From Bacillota bacterium (GTDB taxonomy: Bacteria; Bacillota; Clostridia; Acetivibrionales; DTU013): a DNA stretch of 64,000 bases. Both the position numbers and the translations under genes were made by a program. The notes under the pieces are model-generated. The model was not told the origin of the DNA, did no database searches, and worked only from the letters and a program-made list of their open reading frames with translations. Shown in pieces: positions 41,182 through 49,244 of the stretch (positions are counted from its first letter, which is position 1; each line of letters starts with the position of its first letter). The stretch spans positions 111,616 to 175,615 of the forward strand of contig JAFABI010000016.1 of the NCBI GenBank assembly GCA_023426125.1, written 5' to 3'.

Positions 41182-44100
41182 ATGAGTAAGCCAATCTCAA
41201 ACCCATACCCGCCGTCCTTAAAAGGAGAGGGAGCTGTTGGCGAGCCGGCCGGGTATAGCCTGCAGAACATGATGCAGGAGATATATGACGCAGACCTGCA
41301 AACCGGAGAAGGCACCTCTTTCTGGATGGACAGAATGCTGGGAAGGCCGTTCCGCGACCCTTCTGTCGGAACCTGCGGCGGCATGATGTCAAGAGGGCGC
41401 ACGCTATTTATAAATTATCATGATGCCCGGCATATCGGATTTGCGGGTGAAGTATCCTACATTGAGGAGTCTGTTGATGACTTCGGATGCAATACATCCT
41501 TTGGGAAATCAGCGTACAACATTATGTTTTCCTGTGGCTCGCCGGTGGAGGAAAAAGCCGCCGGAATCGACTATCCGAGCCATTGGGCAGGAAGATATCA
41601 TTGCGGCAGGCTCTCAATAGCGGTAAAAAAATTCATCACAGAAAACAACTCCGCCGTGACGCTGCTGGACATTAAGAACGAGTCGTGCGAAGCGGAAGCA
41701 TTTGATATGTATGTTGACTCCCCTCTGGCTGTTACAGGAGTTGAAGGAGAACTGACAGGCACCTATCAGGATCCGTTTAAAAATACCCGGGTATATTTAC
41801 GCATTTCCGCGGACAATATGGCGGCAAAAGACGGTATGCTGACCGGCCGGTTCACCATAGGGCCAAAGGCGGAAATAAGCGTAAAGGTTGTCATGGGGTT
41901 TATCAGCAAGGATATTCCGGAGTCGGCAAGCGAGTATCTTGACTACAAAGAATGTGACAGCGGCAGGGCGTTTGCCTCTCATGTAAGGACGTACAATCAA
42001 TGGTGGGTAGATAATATACCTTATATTGATATTGAAGACCCCCATTTGAAAAAAACGGTATATTATGAATGGTGGAAGCTGCGGTTCAACCTCCTTGACG
42101 CAAATGCCGGGAGCAATTATATTTATCCGACCTTTGTAGAGGGGTGCCTGGGCTACAATAACGCCATTACTTTATCGGTACCGTGGCACATTGACGATGC
42201 AAAGTATTTTAAGAATCCGGTCTATGCATACGGCACATGGCAATCGGTTGCAGAAACCTCGGAAAATGGGATCTTTATAAGCAATCCGGGCGATCCGAAG
42301 CATTGGCCCAGGTGGAATATCGCACAATATATTTCCAAAGCGGGCTGGGAAGCATACAAGATTCACGGAGGACCTCGCGATTTCCTGGAAAGGCTTGCCG
42401 TTTACGGTGAAAATGATGTGAAAACGGATATGGGGATAAGCGATACAAATAACAACTACATACTGGAAAGACAGTATGACGGCTGGGATGCGGATACCCT
42501 TTCGAACACCTATGCGGGTGCTCAGGACAGGCTTGACTCTTCAGCATATACCTGGGCAAATGCCAAAGCCGTATCGGAAATGTATAAAATGCTTGGCGAC
42601 AATCGCGGTACGGAGAGGATTTCCGGTACGGCGGACAAAATCAAAGACGCGGTTCTTAAGGAGCTGTGGGACGACGGTACGCGGCAATTCCTCCATCGGT
42701 CTATGGACGGCGGCTTTATACCCTGGAGAGACATTAACAATTATTATCCGTGGATGATGGAAATGATACCGGTTGACAAAAGGGAGTATCAGCAGGCGTT
42801 GAAGCCGTGGTCCGATCATGAAGAGTTTTCCCCCTGGCCGATGTATATCAGCAATTCCGCCGATTACAGGCGGGCTCTGGCTGCAGGCAAAAATCTGTCG
42901 CGCAATTATTGCTTTGGAAACATAGGCATTACGCTGGCTTTGTTTGCGAAAGCAATAAAAAGGTATCAGGCCGACTATATCACCAAGGAGGATTACAAAA
43001 GGCTTTTGTATTGGACGGTATGGGCGCATTATGCCGGCGGCGATTCTGCTTATCCGGATACAAACGAGTTTTTCAGTGGATGGGATGAAGAAACCGATTC
43101 CATTAAGTACCGGTCGTGGATCCATCATAATGCGCTTGGAAAATTCAATTCTACAGTGATTGAAGACGTCTTCGGACTGACCCCGAGGACAGACGCGGTA
43201 ATAGAACTGGATCCGATCGATATAGGGCTGTCCCGCTTTGCAATGAACGATACAATGTATCATGGGCAAAGCCTGAGCGTTGTCTGGGATGGTACAGAGG
43301 AGGGAAAGGAATATTACAGGGGGGTTCCGAAAGGCTTTTCACTTTTTGTCAATGGCGTGAGAGTGGCCACAGTAGATAAGCTGGCTCATTTCACATGGGA
43401 TTCCGGAAGCGGTGACGTATGTGTGATTCAGGACAATGCAGAAATTAAGTTTAAACAAGCATGTAAAATCCCGGCAACAGAGGAAGTGAAATACTGCCGC
43501 GGCAGTGCCCTCGATTTCTTCATCAAGGTATATAACAGGGCGACAGAGCTTAATCCTCCTCCTGTTCCGGACGGATTAAAAGCATCCGCTTCCAGCAGCA
43601 CACAGATGAATATAGCATGGAAGCCGGCGATTGGGGCGCTGGAATATGATCTTGAAATCAACGGCGAAGTGATTCGTGCGGTAGAAAGCCCTTATCCCCA
43701 TGTACACATCCAACCCGGTTCAACACATAAGTATAGGATCAGGGCGGCCAATAAGGCGGGTTCAAGTGAATGGAGCAAGGAGGAGACAGTTTGCGCATTA
43801 CCCGACAGAGGTATAAATCTGGCCTTGTCCGCGTCTGCAGCGGCATCTGTGGAAAATTCTTCTTCATGGTTTTCGGTTACGGCACTAAATGACGGGTATG
43901 ATCCTGCAAGCTCTATGGATTACAGGCATAAAGCATACAGCAATTGGGGCGGGAAGGGGACGCAGTGGGTTCAGTATGAATGGCACGCACCGGTCAGGAT
44001 ATACAGGACGGATATTTACTGGTTTGACGATGAACTAAGCTGCACCATACCGGAATCCTATGCCATCCGCTACTGGGACGGCGCACAATGGGCCGGTGTC

Positions 44101-44259
44101 TTGAACCCACAGGGACTGGGGGTGTTGAAGGATGCATATAACACGACTGCATTTGATGAGGTTGTCACCTCTAAAATGCGGGTTGAAATCATAGCACGGC
44201 CTGATTATTCAACAGGCATTCAAGAGTGGAAAGTGTTCGGGGAGGCGTACGCAGAATGA
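41182..44259 (+). CDS. Large (alpha/alpha)6-barrel glycoside hydrolase with FN3 and discoidin-like C-terminal domains
   Basis: 1025 residues. Up to about 250 is a beta-rich region. From about 280 the helical barrel contains PWHIDDAKYFKNPVYAYGTW, RQYDGWDADTLSNTYAGAQD, DSSAYTWANAKAVSEMYKML and GNIGITLALFAKAIKRY, resembling the MGH1/GH63-like group. The exact family was not recognised. After about 790 an FN3 domain (PPPVPDGLKASASSSTQMNI) and an F5/8-type module (NLALSASAAASVENSSSWFS to EWKVFGEAYAE) follow. No signal peptide is visible at the chosen ATG 41182 (AAGGAG upstream), so it may act on imported oligosaccharides. It follows the sugar-binding lipoprotein gene. Confidence 0.8.
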   Translation: MSKPISNPYPPSLKGEGAVGEPAGYSLQNMMQEIYDADLQTGEGTSFWMDRMLGRPFRDPSVGTCGGMMSRGRTLFINYHDARHIGFAGEVSYIEESVDDFGCNTSFGKSAYNIMFSCGSPVEEKAAGIDYPSHWAGRYHCGRLSIAVKKFITENNSAVTLLDIKNESCEAEAFDMYVDSPLAVTGVEGELTGTYQDPFKNTRVYLRISADNMAAKDGMLTGRFTIGPKAEISVKVVMGFISKDIPESASEYLDYKECDSGRAFASHVRTYNQWWVDNIPYIDIEDPHLKKTVYYEWWKLRFNLLDANAGSNYIYPTFVEGCLGYNNAITLSVPWHIDDAKYFKNPVYAYGTWQSVAETSENGIFISNPGDPKHWPRWNIAQYISKAGWEAYKIHGGPRDFLERLAVYGENDVKTDMGISDTNNNYILERQYDGWDADTLSNTYAGAQDRLDSSAYTWANAKAVSEMYKMLGDNRGTERISGTADKIKDAVLKELWDDGTRQFLHRSMDGGFIPWRDINNYYPWMMEMIPVDKREYQQALKPWSDHEEFSPWPMYISNSADYRRALAAGKNLSRNYCFGNIGITLALFAKAIKRYQADYITKEDYKRLLYWTVWAHYAGGDSAYPDTNEFFSGWDEETDSIKYRSWIHHNALGKFNSTVIEDVFGLTPRTDAVIELDPIDIGLSRFAMNDTMYHGQSLSVVWDGTEEGKEYYRGVPKGFSLFVNGVRVATVDKLAHFTWDSGSGDVCVIQDNAEIKFKQACKIPATEEVKYCRGSALDFFIKVYNRATELNPPPVPDGLKASASSSTQMNIAWKPAIGALEYDLEINGEVIRAVESPYPHVHIQPGSTHKYRIRAANKAGSSEWSKEETVCALPDRGINLALSASAAASVENSSSWFSVTALNDGYDPASSMDYRHKAYSNWGGKGTQWVQYEWHAPVRIYRTDIYWFDDELSCTIPESYAIRYWDGAQWAGVLNPQGLGVLKDAYNTTAFDEVVTSKMRVEIIARPDYSTGIQEWKVFGEAYAE

Positions 44260-44266
44260 GCATTAG

Positions 44267-44336
44267 TACTACAGCGTAAAATTCATTAATTTATCGGCAT
44301 TTATGCAAGGATAATTTGGTTGTTTACGCTGTAGTA
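44267..44336. repeat. MITE-like element, family A copy 5 (inverted orientation)
   Basis: TACTACAGCG (44267-44276) and CGCTGTAGTA (44327-44336) are perfect 10-bp terminal repeats; the flanking GTAAA/TTTAC extends the pairing. The inner GGCATTTATGC is the reverse complement of the GCATGAATGCC core of copy 1. It follows the hydrolase stop by 7 bp. Confidence 0.78.
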
Positions 44337-44377
44337 TCTGGAATAGCGGTTTAAACATATAAATTTCATAATTTTTC

Positions 44378-44406
44378 TTGACATTTACCCCAAGCCTCAT
44401 TAAAAT
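44378..44406 (+). promoter_or_regulatory. Strong sigma-A promoter for the ECF S-component gene
   Basis: TTGACA (44378-44383), a 17-bp spacer and TAAAAT (44401-44406), a near-consensus promoter. The palindromes at 44417-44460 begin 10 bp downstream of the -10, where a bound repressor would block transcription. Confidence 0.75.
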
Positions 44407-44416
44407 ATCTCTAACC

Positions 44417-44460
44417 TATCGATACACGTTAGATGTGTATCGATACAATTGATTGTATCG
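44417..44460 (+). promoter_or_regulatory. Two overlapping palindromes, operator candidate
   Basis: TATCGATACAC (44417-44427) is mirrored by GTGTATCGATA (44435-44445). CGATACAAT (44441-44449) is mirrored by ATTGTATCG (44452-44460). All arms match perfectly and share a GTATCGATAC core. The second palindrome ends at the ribosome binding site. The regulator is not encoded next to it. Confidence 0.7.
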
Positions 44461-44472
44461 GAGGCTATGGAT

Positions 44473-45009
44473 ATGGAAAAGGCTAAGACAAAATGGATCG
44501 TAATGAACGGACTAATGATTGCTCTGGTATTTCTGGTCACTTTTTTCACGAAAATACCGGGTCCTGTAGGACCATTCAACATAGGGGATGCCGCCATCAT
44601 GGTAGCGGCAATCATCCTTGGCAGAAACAGCGGAATGCTGGCCGGCGCCCTTGGTTCTGCCGCTGCTGATCTTGCCATGGGATATGCTTTGTTTGCTCCC
44701 TTTACACTTGTGGTGAAAGGCCTTGAAGGCTATATCGTGGGCACCATCGCTTATCAGGACAAGGCGGAAAAAGCGGGAGCGGCAAGAATGATAACCGGGG
44801 TGGTAGTTGGCGCATTTGTAATGATTGCAGGTTATTTCATCTCCGAATCCCTGATTCTGCCCGTATTCGATAAGAGCTTCGGACTGGCGGTGGCAATTAA
44901 CGAACTGGTTTCCGTCAATCTGCTTCAAGGCGGCGTGAGCGCTGTGGCAGGGTATTTGTTAAGTGCGCTTTTAATTAAGGCAAATGTAGGCAAGGTTATT
45001 TCCTTATAA
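44473..45009 (+). CDS. ECF transporter S component, substrate unassigned
   Basis: About 178 residues, six hydrophobic segments. MNGLMIALVFLVTFFTKIPG, then FNIGDAAIMVAAIILGRNSG and LAGALGSAAADLAMGYALFA, are typical of ECF-type vitamin uptake S components, which bind the vitamin and dock on a shared EcfAAT module encoded elsewhere. The LVVKGLEGYIVG segment is also usual. Which vitamin cannot be told from sequence. ATG 44473 has GGAGG (44460-44464) at 8-bp spacing; ATG 44467 would be only 2 bp from it. Its expression is likely controlled through the palindromes upstream. Confidence 0.85.
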   Translation: MEKAKTKWIVMNGLMIALVFLVTFFTKIPGPVGPFNIGDAAIMVAAIILGRNSGMLAGALGSAAADLAMGYALFAPFTLVVKGLEGYIVGTIAYQDKAEKAGAARMITGVVVGAFVMIAGYFISESLILPVFDKSFGLAVAINELVSVNLLQGGVSAVAGYLLSALLIKANVGKVISL

Positions 45010-45041
45010 ATAATAGAGGATCATAGAGGATCCGTAAGGGA

Positions 45042-45091
45042 CGCGAGTGGGGACGGTTCTGCTTTTTAGTGGAGAACCGTCCCCACTCGCG
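45042..45091. repeat. Perfect 19-bp inverted repeat, GGGGACGGTTCT family C
   Basis: CGCGAGTGGGGACGGTTCT (45042-45060) and its exact complement (45073-45091) surround a 12-base loop. It is the best-preserved member of family C. It lies 32 bp after the ECF gene and could also act as a transcript end although it lacks a T-tract. The rest of the 328-bp gap to 45338 shows no gene. Confidence 0.85.
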
Positions 45092-45337
45092 CTTGTGTTT
45101 CTGAAGTGCAATGCGCGCCTTTACTCATTTGATTCTCACAGGTGATATTCCTGAATCCAAACTTCTTCTGTAAGCGGTTTGCAATTGCCGGAAGCGTATT
45201 CTCAAAGCATTCCGGATTCTGGCTCCCGAATGCTTTGGTTGCGGCTGAAAGCCGCCGTATGATATAATCTTCCTGTATTAATCGCGGGACAAATCGAATT
45301 GAGCTGGCATTGTACTTAAAAGTGGAGGATAGAAGTC

Positions 45338-46072
45338 ATGAAGCTGACCATACTTGGTAACAACGGTCCATACCCTGCAGCCGGGGGCGCTTGCTCCGGC
45401 TACCTTTTGAGAGAAGGGGATACGAGCATTCTCATCGACTGCGGCAACGGCGTTTTGAGCAACCTGCAGAAATACATAAGCTTTGAAAGCCTTGATGCAA
45501 TCATACTGACACATCTTCACAGCGATCATGTTTCGGATATGATGGTTTTGAAATATGCTGTGCAAATAAAGAAAAAACGGGGGCAGTTTGACAGGAACCT
45601 GCCGGTATACGCTCCGGCTGAACCGGAAGAGGAGTACCGAAGGCTGGATGTAAAAGACGCTTTTGACCTAATGCCTGTAAATGAAGGCCTGGTTCTGGAG
45701 ATTGGCGGCATAACAGTAAACTTTGCGAAAATGAAGCATCCTTCACCGGATTTTGCGGTTTCATTCCAGTGCCGGGGGAAGCGGTTTGTGTTTTCCGGAG
45801 ACACCTCCTGGACTGAAAACATTATCTCTTTTGCCAGGGATGCGGATGTGCTGATGCTGGATGCGGGGCTTTTTGCAAGAGAAAAGACAAGCGGCGACGT
45901 ACCTCACCTTACTGCGGAGGAGTGCGGAATAGTAGCCCGGGAAGCGATTGCCGGAAAGCTTATTCTTACCCATTTCTGGCCTGAAAACAATATCGATGAG
46001 CTGGTGGATGAAGCCCGGCGGAATTTTAAGGATACTGAAGCGGCAAAATTACTGCAGGAATATGAAATTTAA
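45338..46072 (+). CDS. MBL-fold metallo-hydrolase (RNase Z-like)
   Basis: 244 residues of the metallo-beta-lactamase superfamily. The metal motif LTHLHSDHVSDMMVLKYAV (about 53-72) gives HxHxDH. Further ligands are in FSGDTSWTENI (about 152) and LTHFWPENN (about 208). TILGNNGPYPAAGGACSGYL at the N-terminus is the usual start of the ElaC/YhfI-like branch. Substrate unknown; YhfI-type proteins are often near RNA or nucleotide metabolism genes but nothing here is informative. ATG 45338 follows GTGGAGGA. It converges on the chemotaxis gene with a shared terminator. Confidence 0.87.
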   Translation: MKLTILGNNGPYPAAGGACSGYLLREGDTSILIDCGNGVLSNLQKYISFESLDAIILTHLHSDHVSDMMVLKYAVQIKKKRGQFDRNLPVYAPAEPEEEYRRLDVKDAFDLMPVNEGLVLEIGGITVNFAKMKHPSPDFAVSFQCRGKRFVFSGDTSWTENIISFARDADVLMLDAGLFAREKTSGDVPHLTAEECGIVAREAIAGKLILTHFWPENNIDELVDEARRNFKDTEAAKLLQEYEI

Positions 46073-46165
46073 GCACCGGTCCTAACCTTTACGATGTCAT
46101 TACGCTTTTAAGAATGTTTTCTGCAGTCCCGGCGGCTGCAGTTAGGGATAATGGTTCCCAAACAG

Positions 46166-46193
46166 AAAAGGGCTTCCGTTGGGAAGCCCTTTT
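46166..46193. terminator. Bidirectional intrinsic terminator between convergent genes
   Basis: AAAAGGGCTTCC (46166-46177) and GGAAGCCCTTTT (46182-46193) pair perfectly around GTTG. A-tract and T-tract on the two sides let it serve both the MBL hydrolase gene and the chemotaxis gene. Confidence 0.88.
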
Positions 46194-46222
46194 AACTATA
46201 TATCCGTTATTTATCCGTCCAA

Positions 46223-47479
46223 TTATCTCAATTTGTATTTCTTCAGCTTGGCGTCCAGTTCCTGGACGAGCCCATCCAAAGTTACCGAAGCGCTCTGCAT
46301 GTCTTCTATCGCTTTTAGCTGATGCTCTGTGGTGGCAGCGACCTCTTCGCTGGATGCCGCCGTCTGCTGTGAGACGGAAGATATGTTTTCGATGGCAACC
46401 ATCACCACGTCCCGATCCTTTTGCATGGTTCCCACGGCTTCGCTTACTTTATTGATTTTGGAAACGATGGAATCAATTCCGTTGGCGATGTCGGTAAAGG
46501 CCTTGTTTGTTTCGACAACCGCCGCATTCTGCTCCTGGGAGACTTTTTTCATAACCTCCATGGCTTTGATTGCCAGCAGGGATTCTTCCTGAATACTCTG
46601 CATCAGGTTGGTGATTTCTTCGGTAGACTGCCTGCTCTGATCGGCCAGCTTTCTTACTTCTTCCGCGACGACTGCGAAGCCTTTCCCCGCATCTCCGGCC
46701 CTGGCGGCTTCTATCGCTGCATTTAAAGCGAGGAGGTTGGTCTGCTCGGCAATATTTTCGATGGATTCAACAAAAATGCCGATGTCTTTTGTTGTGGTGG
46801 TCAGCTTTTCCACAACGGAGAATATTTTTTCGGAAGTATTGAAATTTTCTTCCGATTTTTTATACAGAACACTGACGGAATTTACGCCGACGCTATTCAG
46901 TGTATTGATTTTATTCGTTTCATCCATTACGTTGTTATAACTTTGGTAAACGAAGTTGATCTGTTCGGAAAGCTTTTCCATGATCTGGACGCCTTCCTGG
47001 GCTTCCTGCGCCTGGCTTGAAGCTCCTTTTGCGATTTCATCCACGGTTTTGGATATCTCGTCCATGGCGGTGGAGGCTTCCTGTGCAGTAGTACCTACCT
47101 TGCGGGAGGCCTGTACGATGGAAAAGGATAAAGAGAAGAAGCCGTCGATCAGAACCCTGATATCGCTCAATACCGCGTTAACATTGGAAGCTACATTCCC
47201 AAGCAAACCGTAGCTTTTTGAATCAACCAGCCTGGAGAAGTCACCCTGTTTAATCACTTCTACTTCGGCGGAAAAACGCTTTGCCAGACCCTTTATGGAA
47301 ATGTTAAGAAGAAGCTGTGTAATAAGTGCGGTTATAAAGCCTGCTATAGCCAGTATCGGCAAGGATTCCCATCTGTCTGTAAGCATACTGGCCACAACAC
47401 CAAATAGCAGGCCCAGTAATACTGCTATCACCAACGAGTACTTTGCTGCATCAAATGCTTTTTTTCCTGATTTACTCAT
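46223..47479 (-). CDS. Methyl-accepting chemotaxis protein without an extracellular sensor domain
   Basis: 418 residues. Two close membrane segments (about 13-30 and 39-58) are separated by only about eight residues, so there is no ligand-binding ectodomain. A HAMP-like stretch follows, then the MCP signalling coiled coil with the hairpin tip EQTNLLALNAAIEAARAGDA, GKGFAVVAEEVRKLADQSRQ (about 245-285). It should dock on CheA/CheW arrays and may sense a membrane or cytoplasmic state. No other chemotaxis genes are in the window. The start ATG 47479 has GGAGGG upstream. Confidence 0.93.
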   Translation of the reverse strand: MSKSGKKAFDAAKYSLVIAVLLGLLFGVVASMLTDRWESLPILAIAGFITALITQLLLNISIKGLAKRFSAEVEVIKQGDFSRLVDSKSYGLLGNVASNVNAVLSDIRVLIDGFFSLSFSIVQASRKVGTTAQEASTAMDEISKTVDEIAKGASSQAQEAQEGVQIMEKLSEQINFVYQSYNNVMDETNKINTLNSVGVNSVSVLYKKSEENFNTSEKIFSVVEKLTTTTKDIGIFVESIENIAEQTNLLALNAAIEAARAGDAGKGFAVVAEEVRKLADQSRQSTEEITNLMQSIQEESLLAIKAMEVMKKVSQEQNAAVVETNKAFTDIANGIDSIVSKINKVSEAVGTMQKDRDVVMVAIENISSVSQQTAASSEEVAATTEHQLKAIEDMQSASVTLDGLVQELDAKLKKYKLR

Positions 47480-47659
47480 AAGTTACCCTCCAAAGCAATA
47501 CAAGTAATATAGTGTAATAATATTGTAATGAATACTTAATATAAGTAATTTCGATATTTAATTATCAAATTCCTTCTTTATTTTTAAAATTTTTACCAAA
47601 TAAAGAACGAATGTCGAAAATAGTCTGAATCATTCTATTTTTTATGGGGAGAGAGTATA

Positions 47660-47694
47660 TTGACAAGGAGTGTATCATTGTATACAATGATACA
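47660..47694 (+). promoter_or_regulatory. Promoter of the citrate operon overlapped by a perfect 24-bp palindrome
   Basis: TTGACA (47660-47665), a 17-bp spacer and TACAAT (47683-47688) form a near-consensus promoter. TGTATCATTGTA (47671-47682) and its exact complement (47683-47694) form a perfect 24-bp palindrome across the -10. The centre ATTGTATACAAT matches operators of GntR regulators with an FCD domain. Such a regulator is encoded three genes downstream at 51226, so autoregulation of the whole operon is likely. Confidence 0.8.
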
Positions 47695-47815
47695 ATATAT
47701 AAAAATATCGGGGAAAATACACTTTTTGCGCTGTACTTTAGCAAACCGAAAGCATAGTAGAATTGTACTTTCCAAACAGATACATAATTTTTTTTGACAG
47801 AGGGAGGGAATACCA

Positions 47816-49195
47816 ATGCTTGAATTTAATAAAAAGACCAATACTCTGGAGCAGACACAGTACAAATATGCGCTTCAGGATATTCCTGAGCCTAATCTTT
47901 ACAGAGAAATCTACAGCTATGACGAAATTCCCAAGTGTGCCTTCAACCATCGAAGGGTGCCCATGTTTCCGGCGGATGAGATATGGATCACCGATACCAC
48001 CTTCAGGGATGGACAGCAATCCAGAGCGCCGTATACCGTCCAGCAGATAGTAACATTGTATGATATGCTGCATAAGCTGGGTGGGCCCAAGGGGATTATC
48101 CGGCAGTGCGAATTTTTCCTTTACAGCGACAGGGATAAGGAAGCAGTGAACAAATGCCTGGAAAGAGGGTATAAATACCCTGAGGTGACAAGCTGGATAA
48201 GAGCGACAAAGAACGATTTCCAGCTAGCCAAGGATATGGGCATGAAGGAGAGCGGGATTCTTGTCAGCTGCTCTGATTACCATATTTTCAAAAAGTTGAA
48301 CATGTCCAGAAAGCAAGCCTTAGATCATTATATGGGTGTCATTAAAAGTGCGATTGACGTCGGCATCAAACCAAGGTGCCACTTTGAGGATATTACCAGG
48401 GCTGATTTCTATGGCTTTGTCGTGCCGTTTGCCCTGGAACTCCGAAAGCTAAGCGAAGAAACCGGGGTACCCATTAAGATCCGTGCCTGCGATACTCTCG
48501 GGTATGGTGTCCAATACCCGGGTGTAGCCCTGCCAAGGAGTGTTCCCGGAATTATCTATGGTTTCAGGCATCATGCCGGATTTCCCAGCGAATTGATCGA
48601 ATGGCACGGGCATAACGATTTCTACAAGGCTGTTGTAAATTCCGCTGCAGCATGGATGTACGGAGCGTCCGGCGTAAACTGCTCACTGCTGGGAATAGGG
48701 GAGAGAACCGGTAATACGCCTCTTGAGGCGATGGTTATCGAATACGCACAGCTAAGGGGTACAACCGACGGAATGGACACTACGGTCATCACCGAGATAG
48801 CGGAATACTATGAAAAGGAACTGGATTACTCCATACCTGCCAGGACACCTTTTGTCGGAAAGCATTTTAATGTGACACAGGCAGGTATCCATGCAGACGG
48901 CCTTCTCAAGGACGAAGAAATCTACAACATTTTTGATACCGGGAAGCTTCTCAACAGGCCTGTGGGAGTGGCAATAAACCAGACTTCGGGGCTGGCAGGG
49001 ATAGCTCACTGGATCAACGGCTATTTCGGCTTCAATGGAAACAAAAGGCTGGATAAGCGGGACGAAAGGGTGCAGAAAATAAAGGAATGGGTAGATAATC
49101 AGTATATAAACGGAAGGGTTACCGCCTTGAGTGACTCCGAACTGGAAGAAGCTATAAGGAACCTGGTGCCGGAGATATACGACCTGGTGCTGTGA
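47816..49195 (+). CDS. (R)-citrate synthase, HMGL/isopropylmalate synthase-like
   Basis: 459 residues of the DRE-TIM metallolyase superfamily. WITDTTFRDGQQSRAPYTVQ (about 58-77) carries the catalytic and metal-binding Arg-Asp. CHFEDITRADFYGFVVPFAL (about 187) and LIEWHGHNDFYKAVVNSAAA (about 260) supply Glu and HxH, and NCSLLGIGERTGNTPLEAMV follows. Overall length and the PAR/PFVGKHFNVTQAGIHADG segment match the Re-face citrate synthase first described in Clostridium kluyveri, not homocitrate or isopropylmalate synthase. It is directly followed by aconitase, which supports citrate as product. First gene of the palindrome-controlled operon. Confidence 0.85.
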   Translation: MLEFNKKTNTLEQTQYKYALQDIPEPNLYREIYSYDEIPKCAFNHRRVPMFPADEIWITDTTFRDGQQSRAPYTVQQIVTLYDMLHKLGGPKGIIRQCEFFLYSDRDKEAVNKCLERGYKYPEVTSWIRATKNDFQLAKDMGMKESGILVSCSDYHIFKKLNMSRKQALDHYMGVIKSAIDVGIKPRCHFEDITRADFYGFVVPFALELRKLSEETGVPIKIRACDTLGYGVQYPGVALPRSVPGIIYGFRHHAGFPSELIEWHGHNDFYKAVVNSAAAWMYGASGVNCSLLGIGERTGNTPLEAMVIEYAQLRGTTDGMDTTVITEIAEYYEKELDYSIPARTPFVGKHFNVTQAGIHADGLLKDEEIYNIFDTGKLLNRPVGVAINQTSGLAGIAHWINGYFGFNGNKRLDKRDERVQKIKEWVDNQYINGRVTALSDSELEEAIRNLVPEIYDLVL

Positions 49196-49244
49196 GAGGT
49201 AAGGGGACACACCCTACAATTATAATTTGAGGAGCTTAAATCAT

